This document shows, in pieces, positions 1-11,800 of a stretch of DNA of 64,000 bases. Numbering within the stretch: the first letter of the stretch is position 1; each line of letters opens with the position of its first letter. The DNA is taken from assembly GCA_947846985.1 (NCBI GenBank), contig CANTUZ010000005.1, forward strand, positions 17,518,389-17,582,388. Direction: 5' to 3'. Source of the stretch: Fratercula arctica. Its lineage: Eukaryota; Chordata; Aves; Charadriiformes; Alcidae. The position numbers were made by a program, and so were the translations under genes. The notes beneath the pieces are model-generated. The model saw nothing but the letters and a program-made list of their open reading frames with translations, did no database searches and was not told where the DNA came from.

Positions 1-1304
1 AGTGCCACACAAAATGCACAAGTGGCTTAAAATATGGCTGAGGGGAAACAAACTGGGGGTTTTGCTTGCTGCCTTAGCAGCAGAGCAGTTGGGATGTCTA
101 CCCGGCCAACCTGCTTTGGATAACCCTCCTTCTAGCTGAATTTCCAGGAGCCAAACCCACACCTCCTATCCCAGGGGCAAACCCATCCCACTGCTGGGTG
201 AAGAAGAGGAGCACAGCCTCCTTTCCTTCCCCTCAGGTTACAAAGCCTTGAGTAGGGGGCTTAAATACCCGCGGGAAGGGGCAGCCTGAGCCCATGGCTC
301 TGCCCTGAGTCACCCCTGCGCAGCTGAGCTGCCGCAGCCGATTGCCATCATGCAGCGAGACACGTCAACTTGTGCCCTGATAAAAAGGGGACAGGAAGGA
401 CTCCAGGTTTCATCCCGTGCAATTGCTGCAAGCACTGTCTAGCTGTCTTTGAAGAGAGGAAAAAACACACTTTTGCTTACTCTTTTTACACTTTTTTCCT
501 TGTTGAGAGCAAGCATTCAGGTGCAATCACTTTTAAGGCATTTCAGAGGCCACAGACCCCATTTGGGGACAAACTCATTCTCATAAAACTGAGCGAGACC
601 CTGGAGACCCCAGAGGAGGAGGGCACAGCTCTCTCAGCATCTCTTCCCAACCTGTTTTGGTGGCTCCCGGCTCTGCAACACACATATGGAGGTTGCTGGG
701 CTCCCACCGGAGAGGTTTGCATGCTGCGGTGCCGGCAGCTGTGGGCAGCTGCCCTTCTGTAAACCCTGGTCCCCATCCCCACCCTCAGATACCCATACCT
801 ACGGTGGCACCCGCTCCCCTCTTCCCACCAACACCAACACTTGCCTTTTTGAAAGGAAGTTTTAAAAAGAAAGAAAACTCTTATTTTCGTGCCAAAAATT
901 TCATGCTTTATCACCCTAGTGATGGCAAGATGCTAGCTAAGGGAAGCTTATTTTACTATTGCCCCAAGAAGATGGATTTTCCCTGGAATCCTGCCTGGAT
1001 TCAGGCAAAATCCACCCTGCCTCTCACCCCAAATCACTCACGCCAGCTCGGGAAAGAGAAGGATTTGCCTTTTTTCTGGGAGGAAAGCGGCGGGTGAGGC
1101 GGGGAAGGAGGAGAGGTTTAAAGGGAGGGAGCGAGGAGGCCGAGCTCAGGCACGGATTTTAATCTGATCACTTCCCTGTCAAACTAATCCCTGCCTGACT
1201 CAGATCGGACTTTTAGAAACGTGCCTGGAAACCAAAAAGCAAACCTCATTTGAATGAAGCACACACTCCACAACCCCCATCTGCAAAGGGCCGCAATTAA
1301 ATGC

Positions 1305-1378
1305 AAAAAAAAAAAAAAAAAAAAAAAAGAAAAAAAAAGAAAAAAAGAAAAAAGTTGGGGGGGGGGGAGAGAGAGAAA
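1305..1378. repeat. A-rich tract followed by G run and GA repeat
   Basis: About 49 bases of A broken by a few G residues (1305-1353) run into a G run of about 11 bases and then a short GA repeat. The strand is purine throughout. It is simple sequence. It resembles a retroposon poly-A tail, but no retroposon body is visible beside it. Confidence 0.85.
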
Positions 1379-1801
1379 ATTAGCATTTTCCGCGGCCATC
1401 TGGCATGAGGAGCAGGCGATGGGGAACAAAAGGAGATTTAGGCAAAGGGGAGAGGCGAGTGTGCCATGGCATTGACCTGCAAATGAGCCTTTGTGAGCGA
1501 ATTAAAGCTTCCCGGACCCCCCGGGACACCCCAAAACAGGCACCATTACAAACCATCCGGACAAAAACCCACTCATCAAAATTGTCTGCGTTTGAAGGGG
1601 GGGGAAGAGACCATTTAAATCTGCACCTTCCCTGCCCCCACCCCCGGTAATAGGCGGTTAATAGGGGCTTGGGGAGGGGGGGGCGGGTCGGGGATGGCCC
1701 CGCTGCACCCCCAGCTCTGCACCCCTCTCTGACAGTGTAACGCGGGGGGGGGGGGGAGACACCTTAGAAACGTGTCTCGTCCATAAAATCCAACCAAAAC
1801 G

Positions 1802-1811
1802 TTATTTATAG
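1802..1811 (+). promoter_or_regulatory. Exact MEF2 consensus site (candidate)
   Basis: TTATTTATAG matches the MEF2 consensus YTAWWWWTAR at every position. It lies in a short AT-rich island inside GC-rich DNA, followed by further AT-rich sequence and a CAGATG E-box near 1882. Such a 10-base match occurs by chance every few kilobases, so it supports a muscle-type element only if the region proves to be conserved or open chromatin. Confidence 0.35.
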
Positions 1812-2257
1812 CCCTAGGCCTAAACAATAGGGAAGGAAAAAAATAAGAGGAGGGGGGCATTTGGTGATATATTAGCTTCCAGATGCTGTTTATTTAATTC
1901 CGGGGGGTGGGCGTTGTGGTTTGAAAATATATTTCTAAAGCAAATATTAATTTATTTTATTTTATTTTTTCTTAGAGAGGACAGGTTAATCAGGGATGCT
2001 ATGGCCCAAAAAGAAATAGAAAACCGTGAGGGTTAGAGCTTTTGTCTTCTATCTCCCCCCCCCCTTCCCCCCGTGACTCTTGCCTTTAAACTGGGAAAGC
2101 TTGAGGATTTTGAAGTGAAAGCGAAGATTTTGGCCTGGGGTAGATACATGAAAAGGGAGGGGGGAGGGAAAGCCATCTCCCCCCATCCCCTCTCCAGAAA
2201 GGGAATAAGGACGAAAGTCGGGGGCCAGCTGGGGGAAACTTGTAAATGAAACGTGTT

Positions 2258-2496
2258 TCTTTTATGGTCCTCCCCCCCGGGGGACAGCCCCATTATAACC
2301 CACCAGCTATATAGACTCAGCTGCCGCCTCCCCGGCCTGCGGCAGGTACGCGGGGGAGGGCCGGGGAGGGCAGCCCCCGCCTCGGCCGGGCTTGGCTTGG
2401 CGAGGAGACCCTTTCTTGGGGGGGTGTGTGTGTCGGGGGGGGGGGGATGCGCATGCATGTGTGCCCATGCATGTGCGCCCGCGCCCCGCAGCAGGT
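2258..2496 (+). promoter_or_regulatory. Candidate TATA promoter with CArG-like box and downstream splice donor
   Basis: A CArG-like box with one mismatch (TCTTTTATGG, 2258-2267) lies about 40 bases before CTATATAG (2307-2314) in CpG-containing sequence. A start would be expected around 2338. About 155 bases later stands a strong donor context, CAGGTGAGC, with GT at 2495-2496; a weaker CAGGTACGC has GT at 2346-2347. Together this resembles a first exon on the plus strand. No coding frame with family similarity follows, so a non-coding transcript or simple chance are both possible. A minus-strand reading also exists because TATATA is symmetrical. Confidence 0.3.
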
Positions 2497-2524
2497 GAGC
2501 GCGCTTCCCCCCCCCGCATGCTGA

Positions 2525-2567
2525 GGGGAAGGGAGGGGAGGGGAAGGGAAGGGAAGGGAAGGGGGGG
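2525..2567. repeat. GGGAA/GGGGA polypurine repeat
   Basis: Units of GGGAA and GGGGA follow each other for about 43 bases and end in a G run. The repeated runs of three or more G with short spacers fit the pattern for a G-quadruplex on the plus strand. Confidence 0.85.
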
Positions 2568-2760
2568 CTGAGGCTCGCAGCCCCCCAGGTGCCGCTCCCC
2601 CGGGGTTTGTTTGCAGTCAATATTCATGTGTTTCTGTCACCGGGGCGGCTCTTTTCACAGTGATCAGCCGGGCAGAAGGCTGAATGACAGGAGACTCGTG
2701 GCTCGGCTGCTTTCGGGGAGGGGGGAGGGATGGATTCAAGCCGCCCAACCCGCTGCCTTC

Positions 2761-2831
2761 GTTTTTTGTTTGTTTTGTTTTTTTTTGTTTGTTTGTTTGT
2801 TTTTGTGGTTTTTTTTTTTTTGGGGGGGGGG
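2761..2831. repeat. TTTG / poly-T / poly-G simple sequence
   Basis: A GTTT-type repeat passes into a T run of about 13 bases and then directly into a G run of about 11. The frames through it encode only low-complexity peptides on both strands. Confidence 0.9.
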
Positions 2832-3512
2832 GTGTTCCCAGCCCCTGGGGGAGGTGTTGCCCTGCTGGGGGCTGTCACCCTGCCCTGGGTGGGGGCACCA
2901 TGCGACTCCCCCTGTGAGCAAACAGCTGGGGCTTCAGGGGGACCCCCACCCCAATATACACACACACATGGGGCCCGTGGGCTGCAAGGGCTGTGGGCCC
3001 AGTTGGTGGCCCCCCCATATGGTGGGGTGTGGGTGACCCATGGATGCCCAGGTATGGGGTCCTCTGTGGTGGCCGCAGCCAGGTGGCTGGAGGCTGGTGG
3101 GGGCCCACAGATCCACAGTGTGGGCAACCCCAGGATGGCCACAAGCCAGGCTACCCGGAGCAGGTAGAGCGGCACAAGGACCGGAGAGTGGGCTACTAAA
3201 ACCTTTTTGGTTTTTCTGGGCACCGAGCACCAGGAGACTAGCAGCAGCCTGCACCTCGCACCCCTCTTGCTCAGGGCACTGCAGTGGGTGCAGTGGGGTG
3301 CACGGCTCTCCTCGCCCCCCAGGTTATTCCCAGGCTGTGCTGGCAGCGAGGGGTGAGGGAAGAAACTCGGCTCCCAGTTGGGTATGGTGGGGGCTCCCCA
3401 CCGTGTTGGTGGAGGAGCCACGTTTTGTTCTTTCCCACTTGCCCAGGCGCCTTCCCCTCGCCTCGCAGCGCTGCTCTGTGTGCCTCTGTTTGGTTTGGGT
3501 TTGTTTCTTTTC

Positions 3513-3533
3513 TTTTTTTTTTTTTTTTTTTTA
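3513..3533. repeat. Poly-T run
   Basis: About 20 consecutive T bases precede TTAAAG. On the minus strand this is a poly-A run. No retroposed body was recognised next to it. Confidence 0.8.
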
Positions 3534-3560
3534 AAGTCCACAAGCTTGTGATTTTCCGTG

Positions 3561-6500
3561 CAACTTGCGGGGGGCAAATCAGTATGAGGGAGCGCCCTTC
3601 TCATTGAAACCGGAGGTGAATAAATTATGAACAGGCGAAAATTGGAACAATGTCTTTGAGCGAGTGTTTTCTAGAGAGTTACTATTCCAGGCTTTGAAAT
3701 CAATTGATACATAATTAGATTCCTCAAGAGAGGACAAACAAGGGCTGCCATTCACCCCCTCCTTCTCCCACATGCATCCCAAAGAGCGACCGGAGGCTTT
3801 AGCAGAAACCAGACAGCCAGCATTCTCCAGCACTAAAAACATATTCTGGCTTTGGGTGTTCATTTAACAAACAGATCCTTGAACCTTGCTTCTGTTTTCA
3901 GTTTATTTCGACCATGTTTCTTTGTGCTCAGTTCATTAAAACATGTCTCTTTTGAGATCTATTTTTACATTTCAAGAATCCAGTATTGTACTTTTGCGGT
4001 GGCAGATGGCCCTAGACATCCAAGCATAAGCTCTTTCCTGCTTTTTTCCTCTCTTTCTTAGGTCCTTTCTGAGCCGCACTTGAAGCTGTTTGCAGCAACC
4101 GTTCCCCTTTGCAACGTCTGGGGCTGGCGCGCGGCTCAGCACCAGGGTACAAATGTGTGACAGTCCCCACTGAATGCTCAAGGTGTATTTTAAGCGGAGC
4201 GGATGCTACTTTCTGTGAGATAAGAGCCCTCCACAGACAGATAGATCCAGGTCGTGTGGGTGGCATGCTAAGTAACTTTGCATCTTCACCTTGTGTTTGC
4301 CTCGTGTTAATGTTCTCTAATCCCCCAAATGACTTCAGTAGCTGTTAAGGTTGAGTTTCATTTTTGAGGGAGAGCAAAGCCAGGCACAGTAACAAGGGCA
4401 CACAATAGAATGCCTCAAAATAAAGATTTGGGTTTGTGAAAGCGCTCTGAAGTAATGAGAAAAAGCATACAGTGATTAGAAAAGACATTTTAAGGGTTAT
4501 TGAACAAAACGGCAGCACCCCTGGCCAAGTGGGCCACCTAACTGAAGGCAATGGCCTATCTCCTCTGTCTGCCCTCACGACTGATGTACTAGCAACAACC
4601 ACTTCAAAACCTGGTATCACACATGGATCAGAGTGCTGCAGCTATTAGCATAATTTATGTCAGATATGAATAGGATTTAAAAACCCCACCTGTACCAGCA
4701 ATGAGAAAAAAAATGGTGCCTGAGTTGACACAGACCTATCTCTTAGGTAAGGTGCCAGTACCATAGCCTACAATAAGTTGGGTGTCTTAAAGACATTACA
4801 AACTGAATGACAAATTCTTACATCTTATTAAATAGCATGATCTTTAGGAAGGGGTAAAGTAAATCTGACATAGGTGTTGTTTGTAAACTTAGCCAAGGGT
4901 AAATCTGTGACCTCTGTAGTAAAAAGAAACAAAGGCTGAGAAGTTTTCCAACAAAGATGGTTTTTTTGGATAATAGCCAAAGCAGAAGAGCTGAAATATA
5001 TACAAGAGGAGACTCTTTTGTTTGTGTTTGGTGCAGAGATGGTACATATTTATACCTGCATGTGTGTACGTGTGCATTTCAGTATCAGATTTTGTGTGGT
5101 TCCCTGTTTTACCTGGGTTAAGCAACAGGCTACGGACAGAGCCAGCTGGAAGGGCTTGGTCAGTGCAGGCAAGACTGGATTTTGCTGCTCCACGACGGTG
5201 CGCACGCGTGGTGACACAGTCTGTTCCCTGATGGGAAGTAGGACAGGCTCAGGAGCATGCAGTGCTTCCTCTGCAAGGTGATGCTCTTCCCTCATGCCTG
5301 CTCCTGTACCCCAGCCTTAACCACAGCAGTCACGGTGCTCTGGCATTGGTGGAACAGCCTGCTGTTTGCTGTCTTGAGCAGTCCATTGCTTTAAGCAATT
5401 GCCCACTTTGTGTCCTGAGCCTGCCCTGGTAAACTCTAAAAGAGGAGAACATGGATTGGAGTTAGTCTAGAAGTTTTTTGTTTTTTTTTCCCCTCCAGCC
5501 TCAGTGCAGTCAAGAAATCACAGCATACATCTTTTTGACATTCTGGTGCATTGGGACAGGAGATTTTTATCTATCTATCTATCTGTCTTGGTGGAATAGG
5601 TTTCCATTGCTGCTGCAATTTGTCTTGTGTTGCTGTCCTCAGCCACAACATGGAGTGCAGCTGGGACGCCCAGCCATTCCTGGTTGGATATACAGAATGC
5701 TTCAGCTGCCCCAGGAGAATATAACCCAGGCTGGCACAGCAGCAGGACCTGTACTGGCAGTTGCAGGCTGCTCCAGGACAAGCCTATTTCAGGTTTGCCT
5801 TGTGTCAGCCTCCAAAGAGTCCCAGGTTTCTGGGAGTGTGCAGGAGAGGAAGCAGCAACACAAGCTCCTTCCTTTCCCCTCCACTTGCCTTCCCTCAACC
5901 TTCTTTTGATGGGACCACACTCAGAAGTGAGATGTGGCAGAAGAAATCTCTGTCCTAGAAGTTATTTCCACCTGATAAACCCCCTTGGACTTCTGCAGGC
6001 CAGAAACCATTCTTTATTACCTCCTTTCAGTTGCCTCCTCCCTCCACCCTCTCAGTTCAGAAGGAGCATGCAGGCGGAGACTATCTGGGAATGGAACAAC
6101 CCACAGACTTACAACCTGGATAGAGGGGACCTTGGCAGCTGAGACTCTTAGAGAGGCTGGAGAAAGGCAGTAAGAAGACAGAAGTAGTGAGCTGGAAGCG
6201 CTCACAGGGCAGGGAGTGTTTTGGGCTTGTCAGGAGAGGAAAGGAGAAAAAAAAAAACAAAAAAGCTCTGCAGATCCAAGCTTGATTACTCTTAATCCTT
6301 CTCGAAAATATCCAGGTCCTTCCAACATTTGCTTTTTTTCTTCCCCATCAGCTTTGTTGTTGCTTGTCTTGATGATTTGCTTAAGGTGTATTAGACAACT
6401 GCAGACCTTTTAGTGGTAGAAGCGTTGAAATAGAGGATAGACAGTATATACTCACTGCAAACTCTCCCACAGTTAGCACAGTCCTCCAGAGAGACCTGCC

Positions 6501-7260
6501 AGATAATGGCTTTTGAGAGGAGCTTAGAGACATCTGGAGTGGCCTTTTTCCCCCGTTGTATATAGAAAGTAAAGATTAGATAGGGCATGGGGATGGGCTA
6601 AGAATATAAGCAAGGACAATGGACAAGCTGATGTCACATCACTTACCTGTGTTGCTGACTTCAGGTCTACTCCTGCAAAATGGTTTGTACAGACTCCCCT
6701 GAAGTCAGTGGGTTTCTGCACAGGTGGAAGAGTTCCCCATCAAGCACTGGTTTGTGAGTCTGGGGTCTCAGATCACATTTTGGGGTGGGTTTTGTCTATA
6801 AAGCAGCTGGTCCTTTCTGAGTGCTAGTTGCAGGAATAAGTTTTTTCAATGCACAGGTCGTTTCACGAGTCTTTTCTTTTTATGACCTGGTTTTCTTTTA
6901 AAATTTTGATCATTTTCATGCAAAAGACGTATTCAAACCAGTCCTGCGTCAAGGACCACTAGAGTTTGGGACTGAGGACAGTTGTTAGCACTGTTTGGGC
7001 CCTGTTCCCCATCAGAGCATGATAGCTCCAGCACCTGTAATCAGGGATGTTGACAGTGACCGCAGAGGTGATGCTCACCACATTTCAAGCATCAACGGCG
7101 TATTGGAGATGGCATTCCCAGAAGCGGTGTCTGCTTAAAAAGGAAAGTGGCTATTTGTGGATTTTTTTAGTATGGTTAAAGAGATGCTCTGCCGGACCAA
7201 GCACGGCCTTGCAATTCTTAGTGTGACATTTCAGCCCCGCAGCAGGAGCTGCCCAAATCA
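3561..7260. other. Non-coding flank, no gene recognised
   Basis: The sequence becomes AT-rich after 3560. No open frame here looks like a protein; the longest runs through low-information sequence near 5480-6140. An ATCT microsatellite lies at 5568-5585. Around 3690-3720 is a homeodomain-type patch with the perfect palindrome ATCAATTGAT followed by ATAATTAG. Near 6660-6720, a phrase about a protein-free 'gaagtcagtggg' type motif resembles old amniote repeats. Nothing else stands out. Confidence 0.5.
5568..5585. repeat. ATCT tetranucleotide microsatellite
   Basis: About four consecutive ATCT units are present. The tract is short but perfect and could be length-polymorphic. Confidence 0.85.
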
Positions 7261-7269
7261 CGTCGCAAC

Positions 7270-7560
7270 ATAAAATGATGGAAAAAACACACCGCGCAGG
7301 CTACAGCCGCGGCGGCGACAGGGCCAGACGTGGCGGTTTCGGAAATACCTTCATTTTGCCCAAACCCACCCAACTCCCGCCGGGAACCGGAGCGGGAGCG
7401 AAGCCGCAACAGCACCGCGTCGTGTGCGCTCCCTCTGCTGGCCCCGCCGCGGCAGCGCGCCCCTCCGCGCCCCCGCGGAGCGCTGGGGTGGGGATGAAGG
7501 GCCCTTCGGAAGGGCCCCCCAGCCGCTCTGCTGGGCGGCGGAGCGGATGAAGGCAAACGC
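7270..7560. promoter_or_regulatory. CpG-dense island in the KCNQ1 downstream flank
   Basis: This block of about 290 bases is dense in CpG (many GCGG, CGCG and CCGC words) within AT-rich flanks. Its open frames on both strands are the arginine-, alanine- and proline-rich kind that any CpG island gives, so I do not call a gene. A near-consensus CTCF motif lies at 7428-7441. The block could be a promoter of an unseen transcript, an insulator or an unmethylated enhancer. The sequence alone does not separate these. Confidence 0.5.
7428..7441 (-). promoter_or_regulatory. Candidate CTCF binding site
   Basis: On the minus strand the sequence reads CCAGCAGAGGGAGC. It fits the CTCF core pattern CCASNAGRKGGCRS at 13 of 14 positions; the miss is A for C at position 12, followed by GCGC. 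It lies inside a CpG-dense block, a common setting for CTCF sites. Binding itself cannot be seen from sequence. Confidence 0.45.
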
Positions 7561-8842
7561 CGCAATAAAATAATAATCACAGTAATAAAAAGAACACAGC
7601 AAATTTCTTCTGGGGAGGGATGGAAATCCCCAGCGCAGCCCTCCCCCTCAGCCCCCAGCGATGGGAGAGGGTGGGATTCTCGGTGCGCAGCTCCCCTGTA
7701 TCTAGGCATGCTGGATAAGAAGTAGTTTGAGCCATTTTCCAAAATCTACATTGCAATCGACTCACACAAGGCATTCCCTCCCCGAGACTGCCGAGCATCC
7801 GCCTGGAAAAGGAGAGCAGAGGAAAAACCATGTTAAGCTCACACCACATCTTGCTGCAACCTCACCTCCCACCTTGGCTGGATAATGGAGCGAGGGGGAA
7901 GACATGCAGAGGCACTACGGTACGTGTTCCCATGGGCTGCCGTGTTTCTGGTGAGGAGGTGTGCGTGGAGCCCTACTTTTGCTTCTGTTGTGGTGGCCTT
8001 ACCATGGAGGAAGAAATGACGCTGCGACTCCGGACTAGCTAAACTGGGCTGCGAAGGCAACCCGTGCTGCCTCTGGTTACAAGGGAAACAAGAGTAACAG
8101 GTGAAAAAGGGCTAAAAGTAAGCACATCCATGGTGGGACTGAGACACCTGTCCAAAGCCGCCCACCAAGAGCTCAACCCCGGTGAGATACAACTCCAGTG
8201 TCATTGCTAAGCTGAATGCAGATGATTTTAGTAAGAAGTCCAAGATGGTAAGGGGGAGAGCTAATGGTACTGGAGTGAAAAAACTTAAATGTCTGTACTG
8301 CTCCTGTTCTCATAACAGTTGGACTTTTCAACCAAGATGTTTGGCACTGGAACAGTTCATATCTAATAATACCTTTTCAATGCAGCACTTCAGAATTACC
8401 CTGTCTTTGAGATAAAGGAGGCAAATTGCATTGACTTTAAAATTACCAGTTGAGATCATCAGGTGCACTTTCAAAACCTTCACAGTTTTGTCTGTCCTCT
8501 CAGACCAAAGAAAGCAATAAAAAAGCTTCTGACTCAGTTGGTATTTAAGATGTTTATCCATGTGGCAGGGCTAGAAGTTTTAGTTTCTTAAAATTTTATT
8601 TGTATTTCACTGAAATGTACGCCTGTATTTCATGCAGGAATAAAGAGAGAAATTTTTGCCCTCGTTGCCATCCCGCTTCTCACGTGCTCCACCCACCCCA
8701 AACCACTCCAAACCCCGACTCCAATCTAACTGCTGCAATTAGAACTGAAATCACAGAGCAGTGAGTGTTTTAATTGGCCACAGAGTATGTGGCACGTTGA
8801 AATCTCTAGTGATAACACAGAGAACATAAGTAACCTTGATGA

Positions 8843-8858
8843 TTTTTTTTTTTTTTTT
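8843..8858. repeat. Poly-T run
   Basis: Sixteen consecutive T bases lie in AT-rich sequence. Confidence 0.8.
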
Positions 8859-11800
8859 AAGATGAGTATGTACAGTTTTAATTTTATTGCACAAAGAAAA
8901 CACCTGAACTGATTTTAAAATGAAGATAACTCTTTTTCACAATAGCCAGCTGAGTGATGGTAAAATTAAAGCATTTAAATGTTGATTTTTAGACAGATTT
9001 TAAATACTGTAAGTGTCATGTTAGATAACGTTTCGTTAGTAAAACTGATGGACATGTAATTTGGTCAAAGAAAGGTGGCAGAGTTGTTCTAGTAGCAAAA
9101 CCTACCATTATACAAAACCAAATGTGGTGTTTTTAATAGGAGTATTTAGTCAATGGAAGAGGTAACAAAACATACAGGATCCCAGATGGGCAAATGGGAA
9201 AAAAACAGGGATGGGAGGAGTATTCGAATAGGGGAGATGATAAAGCTCAAACCATAACAAAAGCTACTGGAATAAACATATTAGAGATCTAAAAAAATAT
9301 CAGACAACTAGCGAGGCCAGCACTAGGAGTTTAGACAAAAAAGTTTTAAGCAAAGTAGTGAAGAACTGAAGGGCAGAATTGTGACAGTGTTTGGAAAATT
9401 TGGGGGCCTCATGGTGGGGAATCTCAACTGGTCTCAATTTTCAGCTGGCCGGTGCTTTGTTCTTGCCTAAATCCATCTTCAAGAGGGTTCAGGCTAGGTT
9501 CATTGAAACACAGGAACCTAACATTGCTGATTAGGTATGGAAAACTTGCCTTAACTTGTTTTCGTGATGTTGAATATGGAAAGGGAGGAAAAATAAGTAA
9601 ACGGAATTGCAGCGAATAGGGCTGTGGAAGAGGCAGCGGCCCCAGGGGAGCGCGAAGTCCTGATCCGGAGAAGGAACACACAGGTTATAAAAGGACAGAT
9701 TGGGGACCAGGTCATTGCGTTGTGAAGGAGGCACCTCTAAATAACTGTCCCAATCTGATCTGCCTCGGCTCTTTCCTAGAGGACAGCCACCCTCAGCTGA
9801 GCAACTGCTGAGACCCTGTCTAACACCTGAGATGTTTCTCCATCAGTAGCAGCTTGCAGCAGCTGTATACCTGCCAAACGGCATATTGTGTGATTCCCCT
9901 ATACAATGTACCTGGTTAAAACACATATGTATATCTGTGGGTAACACCAGAGGTGGTGGCGCTTTTTTTTTTTTTAACAGCTCAGTGCATGTTTTCTGCT
10001 CTTGGCTTTTGCTTGATCAAACAGCATGGAGTTAGTTTCTCAACTACGGGCAAACTACTTAGCTAACAAGTCCAAAATACACCAAAAGGAAAACAGCAGC
10101 CTAAACTCTCCTTGCTTGTAGTTATCAGGAAAAGGAGCCATGAGGTGTTTTTTAGACTCTATATAGGTAAATACAGAAAGATTAAAACAATAACATTCCC
10201 CTGTCCCAATAGTTGTCCCTCCATCCTTCTTGGGAACAGCTTAGTAGTGCTACTACTCACCTAGGATGTTGTCTTTCCAAAGGTTCCCTGCAGAGGGAAT
10301 TAGGTAAGCAGGATCAGTAGGGAGAAGGGGAGCTTTATTCTTGGGGCTATTCCTGCTGCTCAAATTGCTGGCCATCCCACATCCATGAGCATCCCAGATC
10401 TATCAAAGGGCACAGCAGTGCTCAGAGACTGCAAGCTGAAGTCAATTACGTGCCAGGTGCATACAATTCAGTTTTCGTTGGCTTTCAGGATGCTCTGCAA
10501 CCTGACCACACTTCCTAGCTTCCCCCCTCCCCCCCCCAGATAAAGACCTAAGAAGCTACTTTTTGCAACAAAAGACTTTCATGTACACCCATGGCTTCAG
10601 AATCTGTGACTCTCGGAAAACAAGTCACCAGACGATCACTGGTCACAAGTAATGGCGACGTTGCCATTTTAAGCAGCTATGTTTTCCCTGGGCGTAGCCT
10701 AAATAGCATTCATTTCAAGCTGTAGTGTGATATCTAGCAGTGAATTGGTGTGGCAGGCAGGTTTCCTGGGGGACGTCGGCCTTCATCCTACAATCTGTGT
10801 AACCAGAAGGCGGCTAAGCCTGGCTCAGCTCCCACTGCATCCCCTCACGGGATCTTCACCAACCTCAGCAGCAGGTCCATTAGGCCTGGACGAACAGTGC
10901 ATTTGTGCAATCTCAAGGAATCCTCATTGCGAGGAGAGTAGAAAATGCCGTTATATTTTACCTGCGAGCAGTGAATGTGTCAGGAAGGAGGCACAAGGCA
11001 GCTGGAGGAGAAACAGTCTTCTATGTTTTGCAGACAGCATGTTGTCTAACAGGAGCTACCAACATGCTCAGGAACTTTCCATCCTAACCCTGAAGGCAGG
11101 GTAAAGCTGGAAGTGCCACAAATATACACTCAGAAGAAGTTCAGAGGAAACCACCATCTGGATAGTCCTTTTATCTGGCATTTTCTCCGCATGCTTAGTA
11201 AAAGACAAGACATTTTGCTACAGGTGGGACCCAGTGTTTGGCATAAGCAAGTTGCAGAAAGTCCATCTGTTACATTTAGATTTATAAAATATGTTAAGAA
11301 AAGACTTTTCAGGGAAAAAAAACCCCAAAACCAAATACAGAAGGTGCTGAGAGGAGCCACTGGCCTCACCCTCACCCTGTGCAGAGGACAGGAATGGTGC
11401 AGTTGCCAACCCCCCCCCATAATGTTTGTAAGAAATACAAATCGTTCTCCTGACAAACCTGCATGTTCCCATGCACAACTGGCTTTGAAGGAATCCTACC
11501 CCTATTGGTTGGTTACTCAGCAGCTTCTCAAGAACCCAAAACAGTATTAGTCCATAAAACACTTTGTTGTGCTCTTTTTCTGATGACAAGAGCTTAGAAG
11601 AGGAGGGACTGGACACTTCTATTTTGAGTTGCAGTTCAGTAGGCAGATAATTCTTCTAAAGACATGAAAGGACATTAACCAGCACAGAAATGAGAAATTC
11701 TGATGGGCTTATTCTCCAGTCAGAAACTGGAGGGTTTTGTATGATTTTTTTTTTCCTAAATATAAGCCATTGTCTACTGCAGAGATGATGGACAACAGTC

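Larger units (their letters stand above)
1..3560. other. GC-rich, tract-rich candidate regulatory region without recognisable coding sequence
   Basis: This 3.5 kb is far richer in G and C than the rest of the window. It contains many CpG-bearing stretches, G runs of 10 or more bases, a GGGAA/GGGGA tract, T/G-rich tracts and several TATA-like or MEF2-like AT motifs set in GC-rich surroundings. Open frames exist on both strands, but they are low-complexity (proline, glycine, lysine and phenylalanine runs) and match no family I know, so I read them as chance. A TATA-like CTTAAATAC at about 260 lies in a GC-rich setting but has no clear gene after it. By position this is the downstream flank of KCNQ1. 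In mammals the interval between KCNQ1 and CDKN1C holds tissue enhancers, which makes a regulatory role plausible but unproven. Confidence 0.5.

Noticed and set aside
2624..3604. Minus-strand open frame of 326 codons, the second longest in the window
   Set aside because: It crosses poly-T, TTTG and G-run simple sequence, giving lysine/asparagine and proline runs. It has no domain and is crossed by several equally open frames.
7218..7742. Minus-strand open frame of 174 codons through the CpG block
   Set aside because: Arg/Ala/Pro/Ser-rich content follows directly from CpG-rich DNA, and overlapping frames on the other strand look the same.
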